Shown: piece after piece, positions 55,982-64,000 of the stretch
How the letters are laid out: each line of letters starts with the position of its first letter
Numbering within the stretch: position 1 is the first letter of the stretch
Assembly: GCF_025264685.1 (NCBI RefSeq)
Contig: NZ_CP073721.1
Location: 1,169,001-1,233,000 of the forward strand
Reading direction: 5' to 3'
DNA length: 64,000 bases
Source of the DNA: Dactylosporangium roseum
Lineage (GTDB): Bacteria; Actinomycetota; Actinomycetes; Mycobacteriales; Micromonosporaceae
Translations under genes and position numbers: made by a program
Notes under the pieces: generated by a model
Seen by the model: the letters and a program-made list of their open reading frames with translations, nothing else
Databases searched by the model: none
What the model was told of the DNA's origin: nothing

Positions 55982-57130
55982 TCAGACTCCGCTTCCGTTG
56001 GAAGCGATCGTCATCCGTGTATCGATGAAGCTGCCCCCGAACACGTGGACGATCTTCTTCTCGGCCGCCTCGTGGTTGAACGACCACGGCACCTCGCCGC
56101 CGCCGATGCGGCGCATGTCCGGCAGCTTCTCGTACAACGCCGGCGCCTCGTAGCCGCGCAGGTGGCCGATCTCCAGCGCCGGACGGCCCGAGTTCGGGTT
56201 CGCGAACAGCCACCACGACGTCGCCGCATTCCCGCCGGTCACCACCGACGGAATCCACTTGTTGGTGTTGACGCGCAGGTTGCCCGCGACGCCGTTGCCC
56301 GCGATGACCGTGACGTCACCATTCGCGGCGACCGCCCGGTATTCCTTCGCGTCGAGGATCTCCCGCGCGGTCAGCGTCAGACCCGGCCCGACGACAAGCT
56401 CGACGGCGTCGATCTCGATCGGGTTGTTGTTGTCGTCGGTGCGCTGCATCAGTGTTGTGATCGCCAACTGCAGGTTCGACCGGGTCAGCGGCGGATTCCC
56501 CGTCATCAGGTTGCCGTTGCCGGTGCTGTAGTAGGTGGCGTTCGGGCCGGTCGCGTCGGCGAACAGGGTCGCGGCGAACCGCTCCTCGCTGTCGGTTGCC
56601 GAGTCGGCGAGATCCCGCGGGAGCCGCAGGAACATGTCGAGGTCGTCGTTGATCATCATTTCCCAGGACAGGGCAAACCCAGCCTCGTACTTCTTGACGG
56701 CGTACTCGTACTTCGCCTCCGTCTGCGCCCGACGCTTGTGCTCCTCGAGCTCCTTGACCTCGGTCAGGATGCCCCGCACACCGGACGTCGCGAACCGCTT
56801 CACCTTCCGGAAGTCGTTCACGGTCGCCGCGCGGACGTAGTTCCGCCACGTCGGCGTCGAAGCCGTGTACGCGCCGTACAGTTGGCGATCCAACGAGTCG
56901 GCCAGGTACAGCGGGAAGTCGGAGGACGACATCGCCTCCTGGAAAGCGCTCAGCCGCCGGCGACCTGTCTTGATCTGGTCGAGGAACCGCTCGGCCTCCA
57001 ATAGCAGCTCCGGCTTGAGCTCCAGGCGGCGCGCCGCGACCGCCTGCTGGTCGCCGAACAGCGCGCCGAAGCTCGCCGCCTCGGCGTCCATCGCGGCGAT
57101 GGCCGTGGAGAACAGGGTGTTCGTGGTCAT
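55982..57130 (-). CDS. Major capsid protein (382 aa)
   Basis: ATG 57128-57130 follows GAGGAG. The pattern (NYVRAATVNDFRKVKRFATS, YAVKKYEAGFALSWEMMIND, NPPLTRSNLQLAITTLMQRT, VAGNLRVNTNKWIPSVVTGG) fits an HK97-fold phage capsid of the Mu-gpT-like or related group. It lies after the protease-scaffold and decoration genes. It should form the icosahedral shell. Confidence 0.8.
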   Translation of the reverse strand: MTTNTLFSTAIAAMDAEAASFGALFGDQQAVAARRLELKPELLLEAERFLDQIKTGRRRLSAFQEAMSSSDFPLYLADSLDRQLYGAYTASTPTWRNYVRAATVNDFRKVKRFATSGVRGILTEVKELEEHKRRAQTEAKYEYAVKKYEAGFALSWEMMINDDLDMFLRLPRDLADSATDSEERFAATLFADATGPNATYYSTGNGNLMTGNPPLTRSNLQLAITTLMQRTDDNNNPIEIDAVELVVGPGLTLTAREILDAKEYRAVAANGDVTVIAGNGVAGNLRVNTNKWIPSVVTGGNAATSWWLFANPNSGRPALEIGHLRGYEAPALYEKLPDMRRIGGGEVPWSFNHEAAEKKIVHVFGGSFIDTRMTIASNGSGV

Positions 57131-57142
57131 GGTTGGGTCTCC

Positions 57143-57508
57143 TCAGCCGGCCAGGCGGATTTCGATGGTGGCGGTGGCGCCGGACCCGACGGCGCCGTTG
57201 GCGTTGCCGATGCGGGTGCTGTTGGTGCCGTTCGACTTCTTGGAGACGGGCGGGGTGTCGCCGTCGGTGTAGAACAGGTCGTCGCCCTCGGCGACCGCGA
57301 CGTTGCCGCCGTTGCCGATGCCCTTGACGGCGAGGGTGGCGCAGCCGTCGAACTTGACGGTGGTCTTGCCCGTGACGGTGTCCTCGTCGGTGAGCGCGAC
57401 CCCGGCCTTGTTGCCCCATCGCACCGGGTCGCCGGAGGCCGGGGTCGCCGGGTGGGAGACGGTGACGGCGAGCTGGTTACCGATCTCGCGCGTGATGTTC
57501 TTCGCCAT
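57143..57508 (-). CDS. DUF2190-like capsid decoration protein (121 aa)
   Basis: The beta-rich product (GDPVRWGNKAGVALTDEDTV, TTVKFDGCATLAVKGIGNGG, VAEGDDLFYTDGDTPPVSKK) matches DUF2190 head decoration proteins. It lies between the protease and capsid genes, as usual. Confidence 0.7.
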   Translation of the reverse strand: MAKNITREIGNQLAVTVSHPATPASGDPVRWGNKAGVALTDEDTVTGKTTVKFDGCATLAVKGIGNGGNVAVAEGDDLFYTDGDTPPVSKKSNGTNSTRIGNANGAVGSGATATIEIRLAG

Positions 57509-57524
57509 GTCGTTCAGTCCTCTC

Positions 57525-58106
57525 TCAGACCGCTCGCCCGCGCGCCGCCGCGACAGCGGCTTCGGCGCTGAGTCCCCGGTTGCGGTATGCCTCCACCAGG
57601 GCGGTGTTCGGCTCGGCGTCCGGCGTCGCCCACGGGCTCGCCGGGGCCTGGCCGGTCGGCTGCGCGGTCTGCCCGAACCCGGCGACACGGCCGGCACCGG
57701 ACGCCTCGGCGAGCTGCGCCAGGTACGTCTTCTCCGCGGTCGCCTCGGCCTCGACGAGCGTCTTCAGCGCAGCCTCGTCGAGCAGGCCGGCCTCCGTGAG
57801 CGGCACCCGCGCCACGACACCGGCGACGACCTTCGCCTGCGCGGCCCGCGGGAGGCCGGCCTCGGCGAGCTGGGCCTCGATGATCGGCCGGGCCTTCTCG
57901 ACGGCGCGGAACCGGGCGAGCTCCTGCTCGGCCCGGGTGGCGCGGGCGGTCGCGTCCGCGGCCTCCTGCAGCGCCGTGTCGCGCTCCCGGACAGCGGTGT
58001 CACGCGCGGCCGCCGCCTCGCGGGCCTCGATCTGGATCGCGGCGGTGTCGACGACCGTTGCCGTCCCCGCCTGCCCCGGCTGTCCGCCGGTGTTGGTTCC
58101 CGACAT
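57525..58106 (-). CDS. Possible separate scaffold product from an internal start (193 aa)
   Basis: The in-frame ATG (MSGTNTGGQPGQ) lies 7 bases after AGGAG inside the protease gene. Lambda C/Nu3 and related phages make scaffold from such internal starts. It covers the coiled coil and C-terminal part; synthesis is inferred. Confidence 0.45.
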   Translation of the reverse strand: MSGTNTGGQPGQAGTATVVDTAAIQIEAREAAAARDTAVRERDTALQEAADATARATRAEQELARFRAVEKARPIIEAQLAEAGLPRAAQAKVVAGVVARVPLTEAGLLDEAALKTLVEAEATAEKTYLAQLAEASGAGRVAGFGQTAQPTGQAPASPWATPDAEPNTALVEAYRNRGLSAEAAVAAARGRAV

Positions 58107-59084
58107 GTCGGGCTCCTGTTCTCTCGGTGGGTTGGGTGAGCCGGTCGGCGGGGCGCCGTCCGTCACATCTGTGGTGGTGGGGGCCGGTTCGGCGGACTCG
58201 ACGTAGTCGGTCACGACCACCGGCCGGTACACGGTTTCGGGGAGAACCTGACGCCGCGGCCCGTACAGCTCGATGCCGGTCGCGTGATCCCGGTACGGCT
58301 GCTCCCAGCAGGCGCTCTCGCCCGCGCCGCCGGTCTCGAACCACACGACGCCGCGTACTGGGTCGAAGTCGCGCACGTAGGCGTAGCTGCGTTCGCCCGA
58401 CACGTATGCGGCGCGGATCGCGTGGTCGAGCAGCGTGCGGGTAGCTTCGGTCGGCGACTCCCGCAGCCGCGTGCGGGCCGACTCGAGCAGCGCCAGCACC
58501 TTCCCGCCCCGGCCGGCGCGGGTGACGAAGTCGACGGAGGCCGCGTCGCGGATCTCCTGCACGATCAGCCCGTCGCGGCCTTCGGCGGTGCCGTACTCGG
58601 CGAGCCCGCCGGCCCTGATACTCAAGCCGACTGCCTCGACGAAGTCCTTGTCGGAGAGCAGGTCACGGTAGGTGGGGAGCGGCTTCGCGAGAGCGACCAG
58701 CGCCCGCCGGTCAGCGTCGTAGCGGGCGTCCTCGGTGAGCACGGCCGCCAAGTCGCGCACCGACCGTTCGGGCCGGTCGTGTTCCTCACTGGCCGACGGG
58801 TGGTCCAAGTAGAGGTGCAGCCCTGCCGCGAATCGCCGGTCTCGGGCGGCCTGCTCCAGCACCGCGCCGGAGTAGTAGCCGGACGACCCCCAGCCTTCGG
58901 AGATGAGCTGTAGGAGCATGCGCCCGTCGTCGCTGGAATGTGTCACCGCGGCACCGCTGACCGTCTCCTGTAGCGGGGACACCTCGACGGCCAGCGCGGA
59001 CTCGCGCAGCATGGCCCGGAAATGCGGAACCGCCGGTGTTTGGCCGGCGGTTCGCGGGGTGAACGTGCGTCGATATTTGGGCAT
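57525..59084 (-). CDS. Capsid maturation protease fused to scaffold (519 aa)
   Basis: The N-terminal 260 residues look like a phage prohead protease-type domain (LYLDHPSASEEHDRPERSVR, FVEAVGLSIRAGGLAEYGTA, VDFVTRAGRGGKVLALLESA). The C-terminal 190 residues are a disordered linker and coiled coil (AARDTAVRERDTALQEAADA), as in scaffolds. An internal ATG at 58104-58106 after AGGAG could make the scaffold alone. The catalytic residues are not certain from sequence alone. Confidence 0.7.
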   Translation of the reverse strand: MPKYRRTFTPRTAGQTPAVPHFRAMLRESALAVEVSPLQETVSGAAVTHSSDDGRMLLQLISEGWGSSGYYSGAVLEQAARDRRFAAGLHLYLDHPSASEEHDRPERSVRDLAAVLTEDARYDADRRALVALAKPLPTYRDLLSDKDFVEAVGLSIRAGGLAEYGTAEGRDGLIVQEIRDAASVDFVTRAGRGGKVLALLESARTRLRESPTEATRTLLDHAIRAAYVSGERSYAYVRDFDPVRGVVWFETGGAGESACWEQPYRDHATGIELYGPRRQVLPETVYRPVVVTDYVESAEPAPTTTDVTDGAPPTGSPNPPREQEPDMSGTNTGGQPGQAGTATVVDTAAIQIEAREAAAARDTAVRERDTALQEAADATARATRAEQELARFRAVEKARPIIEAQLAEAGLPRAAQAKVVAGVVARVPLTEAGLLDEAALKTLVEAEATAEKTYLAQLAEASGAGRVAGFGQTAQPTGQAPASPWATPDAEPNTALVEAYRNRGLSAEAAVAAARGRAV

Positions 59085-59140
59085 GCGCGACCTCCCGGCG
59101 CGTCAGGACAGCGGCTGATGGCCGGATTTGGGCATGCAAG

Positions 59141-59164
59141 AGGCCGGGTCAGACGACCCGGCCT
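59141..59164 (-). terminator. Perfect 10-bp hairpin between head genes
   Basis: AGGCCGGGTC-AGAC-GACCCGGCCT lies in the 130-bp gap after the gene at 59,215. No U-tract follows, so attenuation, processing or termination are open. Confidence 0.5.
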
Positions 59165-59214
59165 ACTGGAAGATCAGAGAATGTTCAGTTTGGCGGGAGG
59201 AGTCGGCGTGTGGG

Positions 59215-59457
59215 TCAGGACAGGCCGGCGAACCGCTGCCAGGCATCGAACAGGTCAACGCTGTCATCGGCTGGGGTGAATACGAGACCGTCCTGTTCGT
59301 CGCCTCGGGGCTTGCGGTGATCGGCGCCCATGGCAATGTCGAACGGGATACCGGCCGGGTATGCGGCACAGCGCACCACAAGCGGCATCCCGTTCGGGTC
59401 GCTCGTCGCTTCACGGTGCTGGCACGACAAACACAGCGCCGGCACTTGGCTGGTCAT
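59215..59457 (-). CDS. Small zinc-knuckle protein (80 aa)
   Basis: ATG 59455-59457 overlaps the upstream stop. CLSCQHRE and a further Cys (VRCAAYPAGIPFD) suggest metal binding; the C-terminus is SVDLFDAWQRFAGLS. Similar short proteins follow MuF-like genes in actinophages. Confidence 0.6.
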   Translation of the reverse strand: MTSQVPALCLSCQHREATSDPNGMPLVVRCAAYPAGIPFDIAMGADHRKPRGDEQDGLVFTPADDSVDLFDAWQRFAGLS

Positions 59458-61376
59458 GTCCTCACCATATCCAGTTCTTCGGCGAGGTGGCGCAGCGCGT
59501 CGCCCATCGCCTTGATGTGCGGGCGCGGGTTCTTGCTGGTGGTGTACTCCCGCCAGACCTCAGCCGTCAGTTCGTGGCCGTCCTTCGCGCCGTACTCGCT
59601 GACGGTCCGCCTCGCGCTCGACCGGCCACCGGCTAGCAGCCACGCATCAATAGATCTTTTGATGTCGCCGGATGTTCGCACGTGCTGCACGAGCCACCCG
59701 TTCGCGCCCAGACCATCGTCGAGCGCTTTGGTGAGTTTGGTGCGCTGCCGGCGGTCGGCGAGGGACAGGATGCGGAAGAACACGTGGTGACCGAACTCGT
59801 GGGCAGCCGTGCCCGCCGCGCCGGTCGCGTCCGAGTGCACCCACCAGCCCGATGCGCGTGCCCGCCGTACCGCCTCGTCCATCTCGCCGCGGTCACTGTC
59901 CCACCGTGGGTTCATGGAGATCGAGCGGAAGCTCGGGTTGTAGTAGGCCATGACACCGTGGCCGTGACTGCCGTGGTCGAACCTGCTCAGGTCGTCTATC
60001 TTGCCCAGTTCGAGCATGCTGCGCGGCGCGGTTTCTCCCTGACGGGACAGTTCCCCGGATAGCTCTTCGCGTAGCTCCGCGGACATGCCGGCCTGCGGCA
60101 TGACCTTGTCGACGTGTGCCTGGATCTGCTCCTCGGACGGCGTGCCGATGACCCGCGCCGCGGCCTGCTCATCCCAGTGCGGCGACTCCCAGTTGTAGAA
60201 CTCGTCCGACTTCTGGTCGATCCGCTTCTTGACGTAGAACAGCTTCCGTTCGAGGTCCTCCCGCTCCCGCGGGTCCTTGGTGGCCTGCAGTTGCGCGGTC
60301 AGGTCGTCGTGCTCCCGCCGGGCTTTGATCTTCTCGAATTCGCGGCGGGTGATCGGCTCCATGCGGGCGCCCGACACCTTGGGCTGCTTGCGGGCCGCTG
60401 GTGTTGCGGACGTTTTCGCTGGTGGCGGCTTCGGCGCCTTCGCGTTGCCGCCGAGGTCGGTGAGGAGTTTCGCCGCGATGCTGTCGCGGTCCTCGCCGCG
60501 GCGCAGTTCGATCCCGCGGGCCTTGGCGACCCTGCGCAACTGCTCGCGGCTGTAGCCGTGCAGCGGGTGTTTGTCGCCGTGTTCGCCGCGCCGGTGTGCG
60601 GCGATCGAGTCCTTGACCCGGTCGACCATCGGCCGCCACTGGCCGCCCTTCGGGTGACCTTTCGGGTAGCGGGCCTGGCCCGCGTCGAACACCTCGACCA
60701 GCACGCCGTCGAGTTCATCGAGTGCGGCGAGGAGGATCTGTTCGTCGTCGCCGAGCGGTTCCGCGTCGGTCAGGTCGTCGGGGTGGACTGGCTCGAATCC
60801 GCCCGATTCGACGATCGCAACCTCGACGAGGGTCGACGCGGGCGCGGCAGCGGCGAGCGGGATGTCGGTGGCCTGGCCGCCGAACGCGATCCGGAGCCGG
60901 TCGAACCGGATCGGCCCGGTCCGCCCGGAGATCTGCCCGGCCAGGGTCGTGTCGCCGGTGTACGCGAGGGTCACGTGCGGGAACCACGGTGTGCGAGGCT
61001 CGGGCATCGTGAACTCGACTGCGCCGTCGTGGAGGGCCTCCGAGACCATGCCCCGTATAGCGCCGAGCGTCTCGCTGGCGTTGTCCGGGTCGTCGCCGGC
61101 GAGGAGCACCCAGCACGGCTCCTCGCCATCCGGGTTGAACAGCGCCGGCGCGAACGCCTGGGCTTCGACCGGGAGCAGTTCGCGCCGCTCAACCATGTCG
61201 GTGACGGCGGTGATCAGTGCCGTGCGGGTCGACTCGTCGATCGCTGCGGCCTTCCCCAGGTAGTACAGGGTGAGGTGCAGCTCGTCAGCCGGTTCGCCAC
61301 CATCGACGGCGATCTGCGCGGCGTCGGCTTCGGACGGAATCAGAGCGATCATCGCACCGGTGTGCGGCCCGGTCAC
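59454..61376 (-). CDS. 2H-phosphoesterase plus HExxH metallopeptidase head protein (640 aa)
   Basis: The start is GTG 61374-61376 in a GTGA overlap. Residues 1-200 hold two HxTx motifs (HLTL 34-37, HVTL 134-137), the mark of 2H phosphoesterases, which hydrolyse cyclic or 2'-5' nucleotides. A phage-type linker (ARYPKGHPKGGQW) follows at about 240. Residues about 250-350 are basic helices. HEFGHH at 526-531 is a zinc metallopeptidase motif, with a likely third ligand in SEYGAKDGHELTAE. The gene follows the portal, the MuF slot whose products are packaged and injected. A counter-defence or host-modifying role is inference. Confidence 0.7.
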   Translation of the reverse strand: MTGPHTGAMIALIPSEADAAQIAVDGGEPADELHLTLYYLGKAAAIDESTRTALITAVTDMVERRELLPVEAQAFAPALFNPDGEEPCWVLLAGDDPDNASETLGAIRGMVSEALHDGAVEFTMPEPRTPWFPHVTLAYTGDTTLAGQISGRTGPIRFDRLRIAFGGQATDIPLAAAAPASTLVEVAIVESGGFEPVHPDDLTDAEPLGDDEQILLAALDELDGVLVEVFDAGQARYPKGHPKGGQWRPMVDRVKDSIAAHRRGEHGDKHPLHGYSREQLRRVAKARGIELRRGEDRDSIAAKLLTDLGGNAKAPKPPPAKTSATPAARKQPKVSGARMEPITRREFEKIKARREHDDLTAQLQATKDPREREDLERKLFYVKKRIDQKSDEFYNWESPHWDEQAAARVIGTPSEEQIQAHVDKVMPQAGMSAELREELSGELSRQGETAPRSMLELGKIDDLSRFDHGSHGHGVMAYYNPSFRSISMNPRWDSDRGEMDEAVRRARASGWWVHSDATGAAGTAAHEFGHHVFFRILSLADRRQRTKLTKALDDGLGANGWLVQHVRTSGDIKRSIDAWLLAGGRSSARRTVSEYGAKDGHELTAEVWREYTTSKNPRPHIKAMGDALRHLAEELDMVRT

Positions 61377-61627
61377 GTCGGTGGCGTCCACGACTCGACC
61401 CGCTGGAACACGAGCAGCTTGCCGTTGGGGTCGACGCCGACCGGCTGGTATCGGTAGGTGGCGGCGACAACGATGTCGCCCTCTGGCCCGGCGGTGACCG
61501 CTCCGACCCTGCACATGTCGATGAAGGCGTCCATCTGGACCGCGATGATGTGCGCGTCATGCTCGTCAGCAATGACGATCCGGTCCCCGTCGCGGGTGGT
61601 GTTCAGCCATCCGTAGATGAGGTTCAC
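61373..61627 (-). CDS. Small head-region protein (84 aa)
   Basis: GTG 61625-61627 follows GGAGG. The alpha-beta product (VNLIYGWLNTTRDGDRIVIA, HIIAVQMDAFIDMCRVGAVT) lies between portal and 2H/metallopeptidase genes. No name. Confidence 0.6.
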   Translation of the reverse strand: MNLIYGWLNTTRDGDRIVIADEHDAHIIAVQMDAFIDMCRVGAVTAGPEGDIVVAATYRYQPVGVDPNGKLLVFQRVESWTPPT

Positions 61628-61646
61628 GTCGACCTCCACGCTGGGT

Positions 61647-63323
61647 TCAGTTCCGGTTGCTGACGGGCCGGCCGTGGCCGTCGTCGCTGGCGGTATCTGA
61701 ATCGTCCGGGTCCGTAGGCTGTGACGGTCCCGCGGCGGGCGGAGCCTGCTGGGCAGGTTTCGACGGCCACTGGAACTCGCCGTCCACGACCATCGCCTCG
61801 ATGATCGTGTCGGCGTTGCGGACACCGAGCGCCGCCAGCAGCAGCCGCAGGATCTCCTCGGGCGGGATCGTGCCGGTCTCGTTCGCGGAGACGATCGCGT
61901 CGACGGCCTCCTTGACGGAGGTGTCGTCGAGGTCGGGCCAGACGGTGTCGATGGTGGTGTCGGTGTCGCCGTCGAGAGTGACGACCTCGCGGTCACGGAA
62001 CCGATCGCGCTTGATCTTGCCCTTGAGTGGGCCCTGCGGGGCACGAACCGCTTCCGCGATGACGTACTGGCAGATCCGCTGGTCGACGCCGGTGTGCAGG
62101 TCCCGGCGCTGGCCCATCGTCAGCTCGGTCGGCTGGTCCAGTGTTTCGGCGACCGCCCGCGCGCCGGTCTGCCCGGGGTCGGACAGCAGCATCGTCACCG
62201 GCAGGCCGACACCGGCGGCGACCATCATCGCCAGCGGCCGGCCAGACTCCGAGTCGATCGTCGCGCCCGACTTCGGAATGGCCTCAAGGGTGTGGCCGAC
62301 GCCGGTGACGGCAGTGGCACCGACCGCGTTCGGGTCGCCGTCGCCCGGATAGCGGGGCCCGGCGGCCGTCACCGCCGCCCGGATCTGCCGGGCCTGCTTA
62401 GCGCCGTCGGCGGTTGCTCGCCAGGCGAACTTCGACAGGGCGGCGACGAGCGACGCCCACTGCTCCAGGAACACCTTGTATGCCCTGGCCCAGTTGATGA
62501 CGCTGTACAGGTCGGGGATGCCGTGCTGCCAGTGCTCGGGCCGGTTGACGTCCACGTGCAGCATCGGCGCGTCCCAGGCCACGTCGACCGTACCGAACCG
62601 TTTCGGCCTGGTCGCCGGCCGGTAGTTGACCGCCGGGTACAGGCGTTCCCGCTGGATCTGCTCCTTGTTCCCGCTGGCCGGGTCGAGGGTTTCCTCGATC
62701 CAGATGCGCCGGTAGTACCAGGGCTCGGTGCGGTCCTCGGGGTTGGTGATGATGTCGTCGATCTCGTCGGCGAGGACCACGCGGACCTGTACCTCGCCGG
62801 TCAGTGGGCGGGTGAACAGGGTGAGGAAGTATGCACCGTCGGTGGCGAGGGTGTGTTCGAGGCGGTCGCGGGCGGCGGCACCGGTGTAGGCGCGCTGGTT
62901 GCCCTCATCAGTGAGGAACGCGGAGACGACCGCCTGGACGTTCTGCTCCCCGTCGTGGCCTTTGCCGTTGGCGCGGGCGGTGATCTGCACGCCCTGGCCG
63001 TGGATGTAGGCCGACCGCAACTGCGTCGCGCGGACCAGCAGGGGGTTGGCGACGGCCATCAATCGGCAGACCGACCGCATCTGGCGGCGGCCGGCCGGCG
63101 TGAACTCCTGCTCTGTCAGCGCGGTGAACCGCTGCCAGCCGGGGTCGATGAGCCGTTGCTCCAGCTCGGACACCGACTCCCGTAGCGGCGCGCTGTCCTG
63201 TAGGCGCCGCTCGGCGAGCTCGTAGTTCCGGGCAGCGACGACCAACTGGGTGCGGGCGTCGGCCTCGGTGAACTGGGCGGCGGCAGGCCGGCGGCGGTTG
63301 CGGGAGCGGCCCAACGTCGACAC
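61647..63323 (-). CDS. Portal protein (558 aa)
   Basis: The sequence fits a siphophage portal: an N-terminal helical region (RRQMRSVCRLMAVANPLLVR), a wing-like central part (HVDVNRPEHWQHGIPDLYSV), the helical stem region (LAMMVAAGVGLPVTMLLSDP), and a clip/crown part rich in charged residues. It directly follows the terminase, as usual. It forms the DNA-entry vertex. Confidence 0.85.
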   Translation of the reverse strand: MSTLGRSRNRRRPAAAQFTEADARTQLVVAARNYELAERRLQDSAPLRESVSELEQRLIDPGWQRFTALTEQEFTPAGRRQMRSVCRLMAVANPLLVRATQLRSAYIHGQGVQITARANGKGHDGEQNVQAVVSAFLTDEGNQRAYTGAAARDRLEHTLATDGAYFLTLFTRPLTGEVQVRVVLADEIDDIITNPEDRTEPWYYRRIWIEETLDPASGNKEQIQRERLYPAVNYRPATRPKRFGTVDVAWDAPMLHVDVNRPEHWQHGIPDLYSVINWARAYKVFLEQWASLVAALSKFAWRATADGAKQARQIRAAVTAAGPRYPGDGDPNAVGATAVTGVGHTLEAIPKSGATIDSESGRPLAMMVAAGVGLPVTMLLSDPGQTGARAVAETLDQPTELTMGQRRDLHTGVDQRICQYVIAEAVRAPQGPLKGKIKRDRFRDREVVTLDGDTDTTIDTVWPDLDDTSVKEAVDAIVSANETGTIPPEEILRLLLAALGVRNADTIIEAMVVDGEFQWPSKPAQQAPPAAGPSQPTDPDDSDTASDDGHGRPVSNRN

Positions 63324-63331
63324 CCCCGGTT

Positions 63332-64000
63332 CTACCAGGGGCTGATGCTGCCCTCTGCCTCGTACTGGTCGGGGTCTTCGTAGACGTCGGCACTGTCCGG
63401 CGGGGTAGCGGTCGCGGTCAGCATCAGCGCGTCGGCTCGGTCAGGCGATGGAAGGCCGCGACGCTTCATCTCATCCTTCGACTCGATGACGATCTGACCC
63501 CGCGACGTGTACTTGAACCGCAGCGAGCACAGTTGCGAGGCAAGCTCGTCGTCTTCGGGGTCCAGGTCGATGTCGCCCTGCTCAAACCGTTCCCTGAGGC
63601 CCCAAAACCACTCGGCCCGTGCATTGAGAAAATGCTCGGTGTCGATGGCGCTGGCGCCGGACTGCATGTCGACGACGTCGTATCCGAGCTCGGCGAGCCG
63701 ATCGACGACGCCAGCCCCGACGCCAATGCCGTCGACGCGGATTTCGTCGACGGCATTGTCCTGTGTGGCGGCGATAACCTGGCCGGTGGTCGTCATCGTG
63801 TCCTGCTGGACGTGGTCGCCGATGATGCGGGCGACCGGTCCCCGGCGGTGTGCAAAGACCGTTCGGTCGGAGCCGTATCGGGCGACATCGACGCCGAGGA
63901 TGCTGTACGGCCCGGGTGCGAGGTCGCGGTTACGGGCGGCCTCCACCCAGCGCGGCGGGATGAGCACGTCCTCGGAGATCTCCGGGAATTCGCCGAGTAC
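63332..64000 (-). CDS. terL: Terminase large subunit, C-terminal nuclease part (cut by window edge)
   Basis: The frame is open to the window end and reads VLGEFPEISEDVLIPPRW at its visible start, typical of the large terminase linker. The RNase H-like nuclease has acidic residues in ILGVDVARYGSDRTVF, RVDGIGVGAGVVDRL and SPDRADALML. The ATPase half lies outside the window. It cuts and packages genome DNA through the portal. Confidence 0.85.
   Translation of the reverse strand, partial: VLGEFPEISEDVLIPPRWVEAARNRDLAPGPYSILGVDVARYGSDRTVFAHRRGPVARIIGDHVQQDTMTTTGQVIAATQDNAVDEIRVDGIGVGAGVVDRLAELGYDVVDMQSGASAIDTEHFLNARAEWFWGLRERFEQGDIDLDPEDDELASQLCSLRFKYTSRGQIVIESKDEMKRRGLPSPDRADALMLTATATPPDSADVYEDPDQYEAEGSISPW

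Noticed and set aside
1..64000. tRNA, rRNA and integrase genes
   Set aside because: None was recognised by eye. tRNAs can be missed without a covariance search, so absence is not proven.

Overview
The window is GC-rich DNA (about 70% G+C by eye) with codon use, GTG starts, GTGA/ATGA start-stop overlaps and several probable leaderless genes typical of an actinomycete (Streptomyces or Micromonosporaceae are plausible hosts). It carries most of a siphovirus-type phage genome or prophage: terminase, portal, HK97-type capsid, tail tape measure, tail tip, endolysin and holin are all present. No integrase, tRNA or rRNA gene was recognised, so lysogeny is neither shown nor excluded.

Layout. (1) 1-5,581 reads leftward: small zinc-ribbon and membrane proteins, a DUF4097-like protein, a TOPRIM/D5/SF3 primase-helicase and an XRE repressor-like protein. 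(2) 5,604-5,682 is a palindrome-rich divergent control region. (3) 5,714-16,479 reads rightward: many small zinc-binding or winged-helix proteins, a lipoprotein, and a tight cassette of a DUF3440/IbrA-like PP-loop enzyme, a GNAT acyltransferase and a ParB/IbrB-like protein. (4) 16,522-18,357 holds an orphan IS605-type TnpB with its end hairpin, an AlpA-like regulator, a large 29-bp inverted repeat and a terminator. (5) 18,373-19,982 is a leftward operon of an XRE/DUF5753 regulator, a DUF6879 protein and a small protein, facing a twin operator at 20,122-20,164. (6) 20,220-33,763 reads rightward and resembles the transfer module of an actinomycete conjugative plasmid: a DUF2637 protein, SpdB-like small membrane proteins, and an FtsK/TraB-type translocase interrupted by an intein inside its Walker A motif. 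Further small genes follow, including a GIY-YIG nuclease with membrane segments. (7) 33,859-64,000 reads leftward (35,245-35,628 is a lone rightward gene). In transcription order it encodes terminase large subunit, portal, a 2H-phosphoesterase/HExxH metallopeptidase fusion, protease-scaffold, decoration protein, major capsid protein, connectors, major tail protein, frameshifted tail chaperones, tape measure, a poly-gamma-glutamate hydrolase-Dit fusion, minor tail proteins and lysis genes.

The points most worth checking are: the plasmid-type transfer module inside a phage genome; two inteins, each placed in a catalytic motif (Walker A of the translocase; the HxxxxxxD zinc motif of the tape-measure peptidase); a perfect 19-bp tandem duplication that splits the tape-measure gene into two frames; the IbrA-like/GNAT/ParB cassette as a possible nucleic-acid-modification system; and a possible pair of cyclic-nucleotide counter-defence proteins (an Acb2/Tad1-like helical hairpin and a 2H phosphoesterase domain). 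Family names rest on motifs read by eye; no database search was possible.
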